A stretch of 64,000 bases of DNA from Weeksella massiliensis (GCA_000751595.1 CCMH01000013.1:1-64000); one strand, 5' to 3'; shown: positions 9,025-18,162, counted from the stretch's first letter. Translations and numbers: made by a program. Notes: generated by a model from the letters alone, not told the origin.

Positions 9025-9936
9025 TTATTTTTTGTTCCCGTATTTTTGAGTAAGATTACGAACAAACAAATAAAATGTAAAAAGGACTATCAATACAATT
9101 GGTAAAATAAATTTATAATTGGTTTTATTCGCTTTACCATCATCGGTAATTTCTGCTATTTTATATATTGTTGATTTATTCTCTAATAATTCAGTTTTCA
9201 ACTTTTTTATTTCATCAATTAAATATTGTTTATTTTCAATCAACTTATTAATTTCTGTAAATACTTCAATATTTACATTTGCCGATGACGATTTAGCTTC
9301 ATTATTACCGAGTTTAGAAAATAAATTGTTGATGTTATCAATAGAAACCTCATTCTCTTTCATCTTATTAGTCAAATACTGATGGTTTATGGCTAATTTT
9401 TCTTTGAAATAAGGTTCGTTGTTTAATTTATCTATAAGTTGATGTATTCTTTTCTTTCCTATAATAGAATCTTTTACTAAAAACTTTATAATATGATATT
9501 TATATACTTGTTCGGTTTCATTGCCCTCAGTATGCTTTACAATTTTTACATTATTATCAGCTAAGAATTCCCCAACTTTTAGATTATCTGGGCTTTCGGT
9601 CATTAGATTAAATACATCTACAATCGGTTCTATTTTTGCAGAAATTAATATAGAATCAGACTTTAAGCTGTTAATTTCTTTGTATAAATACGTTTGACTC
9701 CCAACGTTTGGAGCTACAATTAATTCATATTTATATATGTTTTTTTTACCAAACTTATCAAGTAAAACTCCAGCAACAATTCCAAAAATCAATAAAGAGA
9801 TTAAGATAAATTTATATTTGTTAAGAAAACAGAAAAACCGATATATTATATAACCGAGTCGTTGAAAAGTTTTATTAAAAATTTGGGTTAAATCTGTAAA
9901 ACCAATTTCTTCAGAGGAATTATTTTTTAAGTTCAT
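9025..9936 (-). CDS. Wzz-like chain-length determinant protein
   Basis: A 303-residue inner-membrane protein with one transmembrane helix near residues 44-63 and another near 275-292, enclosing a periplasmic domain with a coiled-coil-prone stretch (about 185-260). This is the Wzz/PCP topology that sets glycan chain length. There is no C-terminal tyrosine kinase domain, so it is not a Wzc fusion. It is the first gene of the minus-strand glycan operon, and its promoter shares the intergenic region with the divergent priming transferase gene. Confidence 0.75.
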   Translation of the reverse strand: MNLKNNSSEEIGFTDLTQIFNKTFQRLGYIIYRFFCFLNKYKFILISLLIFGIVAGVLLDKFGKKNIYKYELIVAPNVGSQTYLYKEINSLKSDSILISAKIEPIVDVFNLMTESPDNLKVGEFLADNNVKIVKHTEGNETEQVYKYHIIKFLVKDSIIGKKRIHQLIDKLNNEPYFKEKLAINHQYLTNKMKENEVSIDNINNLFSKLGNNEAKSSSANVNIEVFTEINKLIENKQYLIDEIKKLKTELLENKSTIYKIAEITDDGKANKTNYKFILPIVLIVLFTFYLFVRNLTQKYGNKK

Positions 9937-9943
9937 TATGTTG

Positions 9944-9965
9944 AATATATTTGCCCAAATATATT
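9944..9965. promoter_or_regulatory. Perfect 22-bp palindrome in divergent promoter region
   Basis: Arms AATATATTTG and CAAATATATT are separated by CC. Each arm contains an exact TAnnTTTG -7 box, one per strand (9946-9953 plus, 9956-9963 minus). It lies 8 bases upstream of the wzz-like start codon and about 75 bases from the divergent transferase gene. It could be an operator or a stacked divergent promoter. Confidence 0.55.
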
Positions 9966-9978
9966 TAAAATATATTTG
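9951..9978 (+). promoter_or_regulatory. Bacteroidota-type promoter for the priming transferase
   Basis: TTG at 9951-9953, a 17-base spacer, then TATATTTG at 9971-9978 fit the -33/-7 consensus of Bacteroidota. The expected start of transcription is about 55 bases ahead of the ATG at 10041. Confidence 0.6.
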
Positions 9979-10040
9979 TTTTACATATATTTAAAATTTA
10001 ATTTCCGCAATCAAGTATACACCATTAGCAATTCTATTTA

Positions 10041-11417
10041 ATGCATCTAAGAAAAAAGTTTTATCAAGTAGAGTTTTTCTTCAATTTACTGATTATTGTA
10101 GGATTTTTGCTCATATGCCTAAAGTTACATTACATAAAAAACATTCAATATGTCATACCATCTTATCAAGAAATTATTGAATGGCACTATAAAGCAATTA
10201 TTCTAATTGTTGCAGCGTGGGTATTGTTGTTGAGTAATTTTAATTATTTTTCTCTCAAAAATTTTAAACTTTTTAAACAACTAAATGTACTTTCCAAGGT
10301 TTTTGGTTTGTTTACTTTATTAGTCCTTACAATTTCTGGTCTAAAAAGTGAAGATCTTTTATCTGTTAATCTCACAATTTTCTATTTATTGGGTGTTTAT
10401 GCGGTTATTATTTTATTCAAGATTATAAGTTTTAATCTCTTAAAGAAACTTTTTAATACAGGAAAGTATTCTGCAAATGCTTTAATTATCGGAAATAATC
10501 AAAATGTAAACAAACTAAAAGAGACAATTTATAAAAGAAAAGATCTCGGCATAAAAGTTTTTAAAATTTTGGATCCAAATACGCTTTTATTGGCTGATTT
10601 CAATGAATTAATCCGTCAACAAAACATTAATATTATTTATATAGCTCTACAAGATTTTAATGACAATGGATATTATAAAGAAATTTATGAAAAAGCAATT
10701 GAGAACCATATATTAATATATTACATTCCTTATGCTTTTGAAGAAAAAGCCTTAAGTTATTCGGTAAGCTATATAGATACATTACCAGTATACAGTGTAA
10801 AAAAATTTCCTTTAGATTACCCTTATAATCAGTTAATTAAATCATTATTCGATTTTTTGTTTTCCTTTTTTGTATGTTTATTTCTATTAAGTTGGCTTTT
10901 TCCAATTATCGCATTATTAATAAAATTAGACTCCAAAGGTCCTGTGATTTTTAAACAAAAAAGAAGAGGTCTTAACGGTAATGAATTTAATTGTTACAAA
11001 TTCAGAACTATGCGCAACGATGGTACAAATTCTATTAAAGCGACAGTAGTAAACGATTATCGTATCACGAAAATTGGTAATTTCCTTAGAAAAACAAGTA
11101 TAGATGAGTTGCCTCAGTTTCTTAACGTTTTGAAGGGTGATATGTCCATTGTAGGGCCAAGGCCACATATGATTTCACAAGATGTATATTACAGTGAAAT
11201 CATAAAAAAATATAATTTACGCAATTATGTGAAGCCGGGAATTACAGGATTGGCTCAAATAAAAGGTTACAGAGGTGCAATCGATTGTGACAAGGATATG
11301 GAAGATCGCATAAGAACAGATATATTTTATGTTAGTAATTGGTCTATGTTGCTAGATGTTCAAATTATTTATCAGACCGTTGTATTGGTATTCAAAGGTG
11401 ATGAGAATGCTATATAA
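10041..11417 (+). CDS. Polyprenyl phosphoglycosyltransferase, WbaP/WcaJ-like long form
   Basis: A 458-residue enzyme that primes glycan synthesis by transferring a sugar-1-phosphate to undecaprenyl phosphate. The N-terminal half has four hydrophobic segments and a nucleotide-binding-like region. The C-terminal catalytic half (from about residue 270) has one re-entrant hydrophobic helix, then KFRTM, the TSIDELPQ block with catalytic D355-E356, and VGPRP and PGITGLAQ signatures. It is divergent from the wzz-wzx-wzy operon and likely starts that glycan. A second priming enzyme of the short form is at 63210-63815. The gene ends just before a strong palindromic terminator. Confidence 0.92.
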   Translation: MHLRKKFYQVEFFFNLLIIVGFLLICLKLHYIKNIQYVIPSYQEIIEWHYKAIILIVAAWVLLLSNFNYFSLKNFKLFKQLNVLSKVFGLFTLLVLTISGLKSEDLLSVNLTIFYLLGVYAVIILFKIISFNLLKKLFNTGKYSANALIIGNNQNVNKLKETIYKRKDLGIKVFKILDPNTLLLADFNELIRQQNINIIYIALQDFNDNGYYKEIYEKAIENHILIYYIPYAFEEKALSYSVSYIDTLPVYSVKKFPLDYPYNQLIKSLFDFLFSFFVCLFLLSWLFPIIALLIKLDSKGPVIFKQKRRGLNGNEFNCYKFRTMRNDGTNSIKATVVNDYRITKIGNFLRKTSIDELPQFLNVLKGDMSIVGPRPHMISQDVYYSEIIKKYNLRNYVKPGITGLAQIKGYRGAIDCDKDMEDRIRTDIFYVSNWSMLLDVQIIYQTVVLVFKGDENAI

Positions 11418-11429
11418 TTGCCACAAAAA

Positions 11430-11462
11430 AACCTTGAAGTACTTCAAGGTTTAAATTTTTTA
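11430..11462. terminator. Bidirectional intrinsic terminator
   Basis: Perfect inverted repeat: AACCTTGAAGT (11430-11440) pairs with ACTTCAAGGTT (11441-11451). It is preceded by an A run and followed by a T-rich run, and sits between the convergent transferase gene and the 62-residue ORF. Confidence 0.85.
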
Positions 11463-11480
11463 TTGTATCAAGTTAATTAA

Positions 11481-11669
11481 TTACCAACCGTTGTATTTCT
11501 TTTCGTTGTCGTTCCCAAACTGTACTAGTTTCACACTCCACCAAGCCAATAATCCACAGCCAATGATGAATAATAACCAGACAAGTGGTTCACCAATAAT
11601 TTGCAAAAGTCCGTAAGACCATTTAAAAAAATCGCTTAATGCAAAAAATATATCCGTAATTAGTCCCAT
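11481..11669 (-). CDS. Small membrane protein, DUF6341-like
   Basis: A 62-residue protein with one strong hydrophobic segment (about residues 28-47) flanked by aromatic residues, and a short polar C-terminus (GNDNEKKYNGW). It lies directly divergent from the DUF6427-like gene with 42 bases between starts. I recall that pairing from flavobacterial genomes, which suggests the DUF6341 family (recollection, not a search). Function unknown. The coding call is supported by the flanking terminator, which would end its transcript. Confidence 0.6.
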   Translation of the reverse strand: MGLITDIFFALSDFFKWSYGLLQIIGEPLVWLLFIIGCGLLAWWSVKLVQFGNDNEKKYNGW

Positions 11670-11711
11670 GATTTTTATGTTTATTCCTTAATTTGCATCA
11701 AAAATAAGAAA

Positions 11712-12656
11712 ATGTTAGATAATATACTATCAAATAAGCTCTTTTTTGTACAGATACTTATCATGTTAGGAGCAAGTTTGTTAGGAATTTTGCTCATCAA
11801 CCCGCAAGAAATCCCCGATCGATACGTTTTGGGCATCGGAACTTTTGTGCTCAATTGGTACATGATCGCGCGCTATTGCAGAGAAGATGAGTCACTTAAA
11901 GAAAACTCGTACACAATATGGTTTTTTTCGGTTTGGATGATTTCCTTTGTGCCTTTCTATTTCGATTATCGATTAGGAATCACTTTTCTTTTAATGAATT
12001 ATGTGATGATTCATTGTTTTGGATTCGAAAATGAAAAAAATGATCCTAAAAATGCCTTCGATATTGGCTTTTTCTATGCCATTAGTTGCATGTTTCTTCC
12101 GCAATTGATTCTCTTTTTTCCGTTGCTTTTTGTCTATTTTCTAAGTCTTTATGCCATCAATAAAAATATAGGTTGGATTTTTCTCATCGGTTTCATCCTA
12201 CCCATATTAGGTTTGGTACAGATCGCGTATTTACTCGATTTCGATTTTCTCCTACCGCATTTCACACAACAAATCATGCTCAGAGGAGTTGTTTGGCGAT
12301 ACGAATATTTACTCTTATTACCTGTTGTAGTGGTGCTTATTTTGGCCTTTATCGATCACTTCATTCACGAAAATAAACAAGCGGCTAACCGAAAAAGAAT
12401 GTACATTCTCCTGTTAGCGTTTATGATTATTTCGCTCATTATTTTTGGATTGTATAGCGGTACAGAAACCTATTTCTTAGCGTTTCTTGCGATGCCAATT
12501 AGTGTGATGATGGCCAAATACGTGAAACATAGAAAACCCGAACATACCACGTATAGAAACGTTTTACTGATCGGATTTCTTGTTTGTATGCTATTTTTTG
12601 CTTTCATCGATAAGATGCCGAAAATCTACACGCTCTTTCGTGAGGTAACGGTATAA
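11712..12656 (+). CDS. DUF6427-like polytopic membrane protein
   Basis: A 314-residue integral membrane protein with about nine hydrophobic segments and no recognisable catalytic motif. Length, N-terminal pattern (MLDNILSNKLFF) and its place next to the small divergent membrane protein fit the flavobacterial DUF6427 family. Function unknown. The 3' end overlaps the convergent lpxH-like gene by 66 bases, so both proteins' C-termini are read from the same DNA on opposite strands. Confidence 0.65.
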   Translation: MLDNILSNKLFFVQILIMLGASLLGILLINPQEIPDRYVLGIGTFVLNWYMIARYCREDESLKENSYTIWFFSVWMISFVPFYFDYRLGITFLLMNYVMIHCFGFENEKNDPKNAFDIGFFYAISCMFLPQLILFFPLLFVYFLSLYAINKNIGWIFLIGFILPILGLVQIAYLLDFDFLLPHFTQQIMLRGVVWRYEYLLLLPVVVVLILAFIDHFIHENKQAANRKRMYILLLAFMIISLIIFGLYSGTETYFLAFLAMPISVMMAKYVKHRKPEHTTYRNVLLIGFLVCMLFFAFIDKMPKIYTLFREVTV

Positions 12657-13424
12657 TGTGAAATCTTTACCGTCGAAAACACCATAGGTAAAATAGTCAA
12701 TCCAATCGCCCAAATTGATGTGTTTGGCCTGTTCTAAGTCGATTACCATTGGCAAATGGCGATGTCCGTACACCAAAAAATCATAAGGTTCTTCGGCCAA
12801 TTGTTTTTTGCTGTATTGTATCAACCATTCTTGGTCTTTACCGAGATAATGGATGTCTTCGTCCCCAGAAATTATTTTGTTTTTTCGTGAAGCTGTGCTG
12901 CCCAACCACATTCCAATATCGGGATGAAGCCACGAAAATAAGAATTGACAAAACCGATTTGTAAAGACTTTTTTCATTCTTTTGTAACCATAATCGCCTG
13001 GGCCTTTTCCATCGCCATGGGTAATGAAAAACTTTTTTCCGTTGATCAGAAAGCTTTGTTTATCTTGGATTTGAATCAAGCCAATTTCTTGAGTTAGATA
13101 ATCCTTCATCCATAAATCATGGTTACCAAAAAAGAAATAAATTGGGATTCCTGCATCATGAAACTCGGCTAATTTCCCAAGTACACGAACAAATCCTTTC
13201 GGAACGACGTATTTATATTCGAACCAAAAATCAAATAAATCTCCTACCAAAAACAAAACGCCGCAATCGGGTTTGATTTCGTTTAACCATTGCACGAAAA
13301 GTTTTTCGCGCTTCAGACTTGCTTCTTCATTCGGTGCACCAAAATGATGATCGGATGAAAAGTAAGCTTTCTTACCAGCTTCTAATTCTATTCTGATCGG
13401 TTGTCCGAGGCCAGCCATTCGCAA
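12591..13424 (-). CDS. lpxH: UDP-2,3-diacylglucosamine diphosphatase (LpxH-type)
   Basis: A calcineurin-like metallophosphoesterase that hydrolyses UDP-2,3-diacylglucosamine to lipid X in lipid A synthesis at the inner-membrane surface. Metal-binding motifs are present in order: D25-H-H27 (SSDHHFG), GDLFDFWFE, GNHD, HGDG, and a C-terminal GHRH. The length of 277 is somewhat longer than enterobacterial LpxH but normal for Bacteroidota homologues. Start codons at 13424 and 13418 are both possible; each overlaps the 3' end of queD by about 30-37 bases, so the two genes are likely coupled. Confidence 0.88.
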   Translation of the reverse strand: MRMAGLGQPIRIELEAGKKAYFSSDHHFGAPNEEASLKREKLFVQWLNEIKPDCGVLFLVGDLFDFWFEYKYVVPKGFVRVLGKLAEFHDAGIPIYFFFGNHDLWMKDYLTQEIGLIQIQDKQSFLINGKKFFITHGDGKGPGDYGYKRMKKVFTNRFCQFLFSWLHPDIGMWLGSTASRKNKIISGDEDIHYLGKDQEWLIQYSKKQLAEEPYDFLVYGHRHLPMVIDLEQAKHINLGDWIDYFTYGVFDGKDFTLYRYLTKERVDFRHLIDESKK

Positions 13425-13846
13425 TACGAATTTTCAGTTTCATACAGTTTCAGTGCTACCAATTCTGTGTGGGCAGGTAACAAAGGTTTTAGTTGATCTA
13501 CGATCCACAAAAGCATGTTTTCGCACGAAGGTTGATAGGCAGTAAAAATTACTTTATGACCTTCTGCTAACAATTGATCGCCCAGAGATTTGTGAGGAGA
13601 ATTTTCGTTGAGTAAAATCGCATGATCAAAAATGTCTACAACTGCTTTGTTGACGATTTTTTTTAGATCACCAAAATCTATCACCATACCCAATTTCACA
13701 TCGCCTTCTTTTTCAGAAGGTTGCCCTTTCAGCGTAACATATAATTTATACGAATGACCATGGATATTTTTACATTTTCCATCGTATCCGTATAAAGCAT
13801 GCGCCGTTTCAAAAGTAAATGCCTTTGATAAACGAATGATTTTCAT
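13388..13846 (-). CDS. queD: 6-carboxytetrahydropterin synthase (QueD)
   Basis: Converts dihydroneopterin triphosphate to 6-carboxytetrahydropterin in queuosine (preQ0) synthesis. The frame is open further upstream, but homologue-like sequence begins at the ATG at 13846 (MKIIRLSKAFTFETAHAL), giving 152 residues. H16, H29 and H31 are the zinc ligands, C25 in GKCKNIHGH is the catalytic cysteine, and the C-terminal YETENSYCEW block fits the family. It is transcribed divergently from comF and overlaps lpxH downstream. Confidence 0.9.
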   Translation of the reverse strand: MKIIRLSKAFTFETAHALYGYDGKCKNIHGHSYKLYVTLKGQPSEKEGDVKLGMVIDFGDLKKIVNKAVVDIFDHAILLNENSPHKSLGDQLLAEGHKVIFTAYQPSCENMLLWIVDQLKPLLPAHTELVALKLYETENSYCEWLASDNRSE

Positions 13847-13884
13847 TAACTTTAGTCTAAAGTGAGTAATTCTAATTAATGCTA

Positions 13885-13892
13885 CAAAGTTA
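13885..13892 (-). promoter_or_regulatory. -7 box candidate for queD
   Basis: The minus strand reads TAACTTTG, an exact TAnnTTTG, 38 bases ahead of the queD start and directly adjoining the divergent comF ATG. No clear -33 TTG is visible. Confidence 0.45.
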
Positions 13893-14561
13893 ATGGAAAT
13901 AAAACCGATCGTAGATTCTTTGGTAGATTTATTTTTTCCGGCTCGTTGTTTAGGCTGTTCTTCGGTCATCCATCGAACCCAATATTTGTGCGTGTCGTGT
14001 TTACAAGCTATTCCGTTTACTCATTTTTCTTTGTCGCAAGACAATTTGGTTTATCATCGTTTACGTTCTTTGTGTTTGGTAGAAAGCGCTATGGCTGTTT
14101 TCTTTTTCAAGAAACAACATTTATCTCAACAAATTTTGCACGCCATAAAATATAAAAACCAAGCAGAAATTGGTGCTCTTTTTGCCGATAAAATTCAACT
14201 TCCAGAGCAAGTTTTTACCGGAATTCTACCAATGCCAATTCATGCAAATCGATTGAAAGAAAGAGGGTACAATCAAGTTTTGCCATTTGCAAAAGCTTTA
14301 GGTAGGATAAATTCGATAGAAGTATTGGATGATGTTTTGGGTAGGAAGAAGCATTTAAAAACTCAAACCAAAAAAGATCGCGAAAGTCGATTTGCATCTC
14401 TTGAAGAAACTTTCGTTCTGAAACGGATTCCGCCCGATGGTCATTATCTTTTGATAGATGATGTATTAACGACCGGTTCTACCTTAGCACATTGTGTCAA
14501 TCTTTTTAGCGATTATCCCAACATAAAAATTAGTGTCATTACACTTGCCTATACCAAATAA
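13893..14561 (+). CDS. comF: ComF-family protein (PRTase fold)
   Basis: A 222-residue cytosolic protein related to the DNA-uptake factor ComF/GntX. An N-terminal zinc ribbon has C19, C22, C33 and C36. The C-terminal phosphoribosyltransferase fold shows the PRPP loop LLIDDVLTTGSTL near residue 190. In competent bacteria ComF helps internalised single-stranded DNA processing; in others its role is unclear. The start at 13893 is 46 bases from the divergent queD start. It is followed after 25 bases by a lipoprotein gene on the same strand. Confidence 0.9.
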   Translation: MEIKPIVDSLVDLFFPARCLGCSSVIHRTQYLCVSCLQAIPFTHFSLSQDNLVYHRLRSLCLVESAMAVFFFKKQHLSQQILHAIKYKNQAEIGALFADKIQLPEQVFTGILPMPIHANRLKERGYNQVLPFAKALGRINSIEVLDDVLGRKKHLKTQTKKDRESRFASLEETFVLKRIPPDGHYLLIDDVLTTGSTLAHCVNLFSDYPNIKISVITLAYTK

Positions 14562-14586
14562 AGTCGAAAAGTAGTAACTTGCGCAG

Positions 14587-16284
14587 ATGAAATTGGCCAT
14601 GAAAAAAATACTTTTTCTCAGCGTTATAATCGCTTTCGCTTCGTGTGCACGCAAAGGAATGCCTACAGGAGGACCAAAAGATGTGGATCCGCCAGTGTTT
14701 CTCAAAGCATTTCCAGATACTTTGTCCACCAATGTCGATGTGAATATCAAAGAAATTACGCTCGATTTTGATGAGTATATCATGCTCAAAGATTACAGTA
14801 AAAATGTTGTGATTTCTCCACCTTTTGAGAAAAATCCGATTGTGACGCCTCAAGCAACTGCCAAAAAAAATATTTCGATCAAACTGCAAGAAGCTTTACA
14901 ACCCAATACAACGTATCATTTCAATTTCGGAAATGCCGTTCGCGACCACAACGAAGGCAATGTGTTAAGTGATTTTTCATACGTTTTTTCTACCGGAAAT
15001 TATATAGATTCTTTGCAAATTGCTGGTAAAGTAAAAGATCCTTATCAACTGAAACAGCCCGAAAAAGTGGTGGTAGGATTGTATAAAGTAGACGAAAAGT
15101 TTAACGATAGCATTCCGTTAAGAAAAAAACCATATTATGTAGCAAGAGCTTCTGAAGATGGGAGTTTTTTGTTGAATTATTTAGCAAAAGGAACTTATAA
15201 AATCGTTGCTTTTTCTGACGATATAGAAAATAGTATGATTGATTACGGTAAAGAAAAAATAGCTTTCTTATCAGAAAATATTCACTTAGACCAAAAACAA
15301 GAATCAATTCAATTGAAACTTTTTCAGCAAAAACCTGCTTATCGTTTTCTGAAAGCCGAACAAAAAGGATATGGGCAAATTCTTTTCAAAACGGAAGGAC
15401 TCAAAGATTCATTGAAAATTATAGCCGAAAAAGATTTCAAAACTGCTCAAATAGAACAATTTATCGATCAAGATTCTGTTGTTTTTTGGTTCAATCCAAA
15501 GAAAGATACTTTGTCTGCACGCAATCAACGCTTACGATTCGACGTACTTTCGAACGACAAAAAAGACGTTGCCACCGTTCTCTACAGCGAACCCAAAGAA
15601 GATTTTAAGTTTCGGGTGTCGCCTGAATTTTCGGGCAATAACTTGTCGCCGAATCAATCACTGAAATTAGTGAGCAATGCGCCAATAACAAAGTGGAACA
15701 AACAAGATATCGAGTTGTTTCGAGATACCGTTCAGATTCCGTATGAAGTGACTTTTGACCCTAAAAAACCAACCGTTCTTTGGTTGAATTTCGAGAAGGA
15801 TTATGATCAGAAATTCGAGCTGAATTTGTATCCAAACGCAATAAATAATATTTTCGAAATTGCCAATGACACTTTAGCGTATCAGTTTTCGGTAGGAAAA
15901 AGTACAGATTACGGAAACCTAAAACTTACGCTCGCCAATGCGCCGAGTAAGCCTTTCTTTTTGCAGTTTATACAACGAGATGGAGATAAAATTTTACAAG
16001 AATTTTATGGAAAAGAAACAGTGTATTCTTTTCCGAATTTAGAACCAAAAGAATATTATTTCCGTTTATTGGTCGATGAAAACGAAAATGGACGTTGGGA
16101 TACGGGCGATTATTTGCTCAATCAACAGGCAGAACCAGTCTATCTATATCCAGCTATGATTGCAATTCGGAAACTTTGGGATGCCAACGAAACTTGGGTA
16201 ATCGGAGAGGAAAATTCTACCCAAAAAGCAGCTGAAGAAAACGAAAAGATTAGAGCTAATTTACGGGAGGAGAGAGGTAAGTAA
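14587..16284 (+). CDS. SbsA-Ig-like (Big_5) domain lipoprotein
   Basis: A 565-residue secreted lipoprotein. The lipobox is FASC followed by ARKG; an internal ATG four codons in (14599, MKKILF) gives a more standard signal peptide. The N-terminal Ig-like domain (about residues 35-135) has the bacterial Big_5 pattern DPPVFLKAFP, FDEYIMLKD and LQPNTTYHFNFG. The rest is beta-rich with a C-terminal DENENGRWDTGDYL segment. Probably outer-membrane or surface located; function unknown. Its 3' end overlaps the convergent DUF2752 gene by 29 bases. Confidence 0.8.
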   Translation: MKLAMKKILFLSVIIAFASCARKGMPTGGPKDVDPPVFLKAFPDTLSTNVDVNIKEITLDFDEYIMLKDYSKNVVISPPFEKNPIVTPQATAKKNISIKLQEALQPNTTYHFNFGNAVRDHNEGNVLSDFSYVFSTGNYIDSLQIAGKVKDPYQLKQPEKVVVGLYKVDEKFNDSIPLRKKPYYVARASEDGSFLLNYLAKGTYKIVAFSDDIENSMIDYGKEKIAFLSENIHLDQKQESIQLKLFQQKPAYRFLKAEQKGYGQILFKTEGLKDSLKIIAEKDFKTAQIEQFIDQDSVVFWFNPKKDTLSARNQRLRFDVLSNDKKDVATVLYSEPKEDFKFRVSPEFSGNNLSPNQSLKLVSNAPITKWNKQDIELFRDTVQIPYEVTFDPKKPTVLWLNFEKDYDQKFELNLYPNAINNIFEIANDTLAYQFSVGKSTDYGNLKLTLANAPSKPFFLQFIQRDGDKILQEFYGKETVYSFPNLEPKEYYFRLLVDENENGRWDTGDYLLNQQAEPVYLYPAMIAIRKLWDANETWVIGEENSTQKAAEENEKIRANLREERGK

Positions 16285-16681
16285 ACGGAAAAATAGGAAG
16301 ATTTCGGAGAACAAAATAGATCAAAATTATCCATAGAAACAGTCGGAAATAATTCGTTTTAGGGTTTGATTTTGAATCGATTCTTTGCTTGAAAATCGTT
16401 TGTTCTACCCAATTGACATACCAATAAAAAAGGAAAACGATTATCGGAATCAGAAAAATATTATACCGAAAAGATTCTAAAATATTTCCTTGTAACAACA
16501 AAACCAAAGCGCGCTGTCCGCCACAACCTGGGCACCAAAAACCCGTAAAAAAATGAAAAGGACAAGGCAAAGAATGGCCAAAAGAAATTTGTTCAGCTGC
16601 CCAATAAAGCAGAAACAGAGCGATGCTAAGGAAAGCCGAATGCACCAAAATTCTTTTTAGGATAGAAGGAGAATTGGTCAA
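16256..16681 (-). CDS. DUF2752 membrane protein
   Basis: A 141-residue protein with the DUF2752 hallmark CPFHFFTGFWCPGCGGQRA between hydrophobic helices, and two or three further transmembrane segments. Function is unknown for the family. It sits 12 bases downstream of radA on the same strand, probably co-transcribed. Confidence 0.85.
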   Translation of the reverse strand: MTNSPSILKRILVHSAFLSIALFLLYWAAEQISFGHSLPCPFHFFTGFWCPGCGGQRALVLLLQGNILESFRYNIFLIPIIVFLFYWYVNWVEQTIFKQRIDSKSNPKTNYFRLFLWIILIYFVLRNLPIFPFTYLSPPVN

Positions 16682-16693
16682 AACTTTTAGAAC

Positions 16694-18055
16694 TTATTGA
16701 AACAATCGTTGATAAATCTCTTCAACTTTAGCAACACGTAAAATCCTGATTTGGAAGTCAGTATCTTTTATTTTGTTGTACTTCGAAACAAAAATCGCAT
16801 CAAACCCTAATTTTTCGGCTTCTGTAATTCGTTGTTCGATTCTATTTACGGCACGTATTTCTCCACTTAATCCAATCTCACCTGCAAAACAGCAATTATC
16901 GGGGACAGTAATATCTTCGTTCGATGAGAGAATTGCCGCAACAATCGCTAAATCGAGGGCCGGATCATCTACCCGAATTCCACCCGTAATATTCAGAAAG
17001 ACATCTTTTAGATTCAGTCGAAAACCAGCTCTTTTTTCGAGCACAGCCAAGAGCATATTCAGACGTTTCAGATCAAAACCAGTTGTCGAACGTTGTGGCG
17101 TTCCGTAAACTGCCGAACTTACCAAAGCTTGCACTTCGATCAACATTGGGCGTACCCCTTCTAAAGTTGCCGCCACCGCATTACCGCTAAGGGGCTCGTC
17201 TTTCTTGATAATCAAAACTTCAGACGGATTGGTCACTTCGCGCAAACCACTTCCTTGCATTTCATAAATTCCGATCTCGGCCGTTGAGCCAAAACGATTT
17301 TTATTCGCGCGCAAGATTCTATAAATATGGTTTCGATCGCCCTCGAATTGTAAAACGACATCGACCATATGTTCGAGAATTTTCGGGCCAGCAATAACGC
17401 CTTCTTTGGTAATATGACCAATCAAAATAACCGGCGTATTGGTTTCTTTGGCGTATTGTATCAGTTCTGATGTGGTTTCTCTAATTTGCGAAATACTTCC
17501 CGGTGACGACTCTACATAGGCAGTCTGAAGCGTTTGTACCGAATCGATAATGATTAGTTGAGGTTGAATTTCTTTGGCGTGCGCAAATATTTTTTGAGTA
17601 TTGGTTTCGGGTAAGACATAGCATTCATCCGATTCTATTCCGATGCGTTCTGCGCGCAATTTTACTTGGTTAACACTTTCTTCGCCAGACACATAAAGGA
17701 TTTTTATATTGCTAAGTTTCAGTGCGATTTGCAACATCAAAGTCGATTTTCCTACACCCGGTTCTCCTCCGACCAAAACCACCGAACCCGGAACAATTCC
17801 GCCTCCCAAAACACGATCGAGCTCGGCATTTTTAGTGCTGATTCTCGTTTCGCCTAATGGACTTACTTCGCGAATATTCAGAACAGGAGCGTTTGTTTTA
17901 TGGGTAGGATTTTTCCAAGCTTTTTTGTCTTCGCCTTTGTCGATAACCTCTTCTACAATCGTATTCCATTCGCCACAATTTTTGCATTGCCCCATCCATT
18001 GAGAAGATTGAGCGCCACAATTCTGACACAAAAAGGTTGTTTTGATTTTTGCCAT
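16694..18055 (-). CDS. radA: DNA repair protein RadA
   Basis: A RecA-like branch-migration ATPase (453 residues) that processes recombination intermediates. An N-terminal C4 zinc finger (C10, C13, C24, C27) is followed by Walker A GEPGVGKS (97-104), Walker B LIIIDSVQT, the RadA-specific KNRFG motif, and a C-terminal Lon-protease-like domain that lacks proteolytic function by family. Length is normal. It is followed closely by the DUF2752 gene. Confidence 0.97.
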   Translation of the reverse strand: MAKIKTTFLCQNCGAQSSQWMGQCKNCGEWNTIVEEVIDKGEDKKAWKNPTHKTNAPVLNIREVSPLGETRISTKNAELDRVLGGGIVPGSVVLVGGEPGVGKSTLMLQIALKLSNIKILYVSGEESVNQVKLRAERIGIESDECYVLPETNTQKIFAHAKEIQPQLIIIDSVQTLQTAYVESSPGSISQIRETTSELIQYAKETNTPVILIGHITKEGVIAGPKILEHMVDVVLQFEGDRNHIYRILRANKNRFGSTAEIGIYEMQGSGLREVTNPSEVLIIKKDEPLSGNAVAATLEGVRPMLIEVQALVSSAVYGTPQRSTTGFDLKRLNMLLAVLEKRAGFRLNLKDVFLNITGGIRVDDPALDLAIVAAILSSNEDITVPDNCCFAGEIGLSGEIRAVNRIEQRITEAEKLGFDAIFVSKYNKIKDTDFQIRILRVAKVEEIYQRLFQ

Positions 18056-18117
18056 TCCGAAACTTTCTTCAAAAATACAACTTATGTCGCACTTGATGAG
18101 TTTCTCTTTTTTTGTTT

Positions 18118-18130
18118 TTTCGGTAGGATG
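18118..18130 (+). repeat. TTTCGGTAGGATG word, copy 1 (intergenic)
   Basis: Exact 13-base word in the gap between radA and the flippase-like gene. Three more exact copies occur at 18678, 24940 and 31412, all on the plus strand. Confidence 0.7.
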
Positions 18131-18162
18131 AAATGCTGAGCGGATAAAGTAGTTTCGACTTG

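Noticed and set aside
13847-13969. N-terminal extension of QueD to the upstream ATG at 13969
   Set aside because: The extension overlaps the divergent comF coding start and promoter and has no homologue-like content; the ATG at 13846 gives the normal N-terminus.
14539-14889. 116-residue minus-strand ORF at the comF/lipoprotein junction
   Set aside because: Lies opposite the start of a clear lipoprotein gene; Phe/Arg/His-rich shadow without family features.
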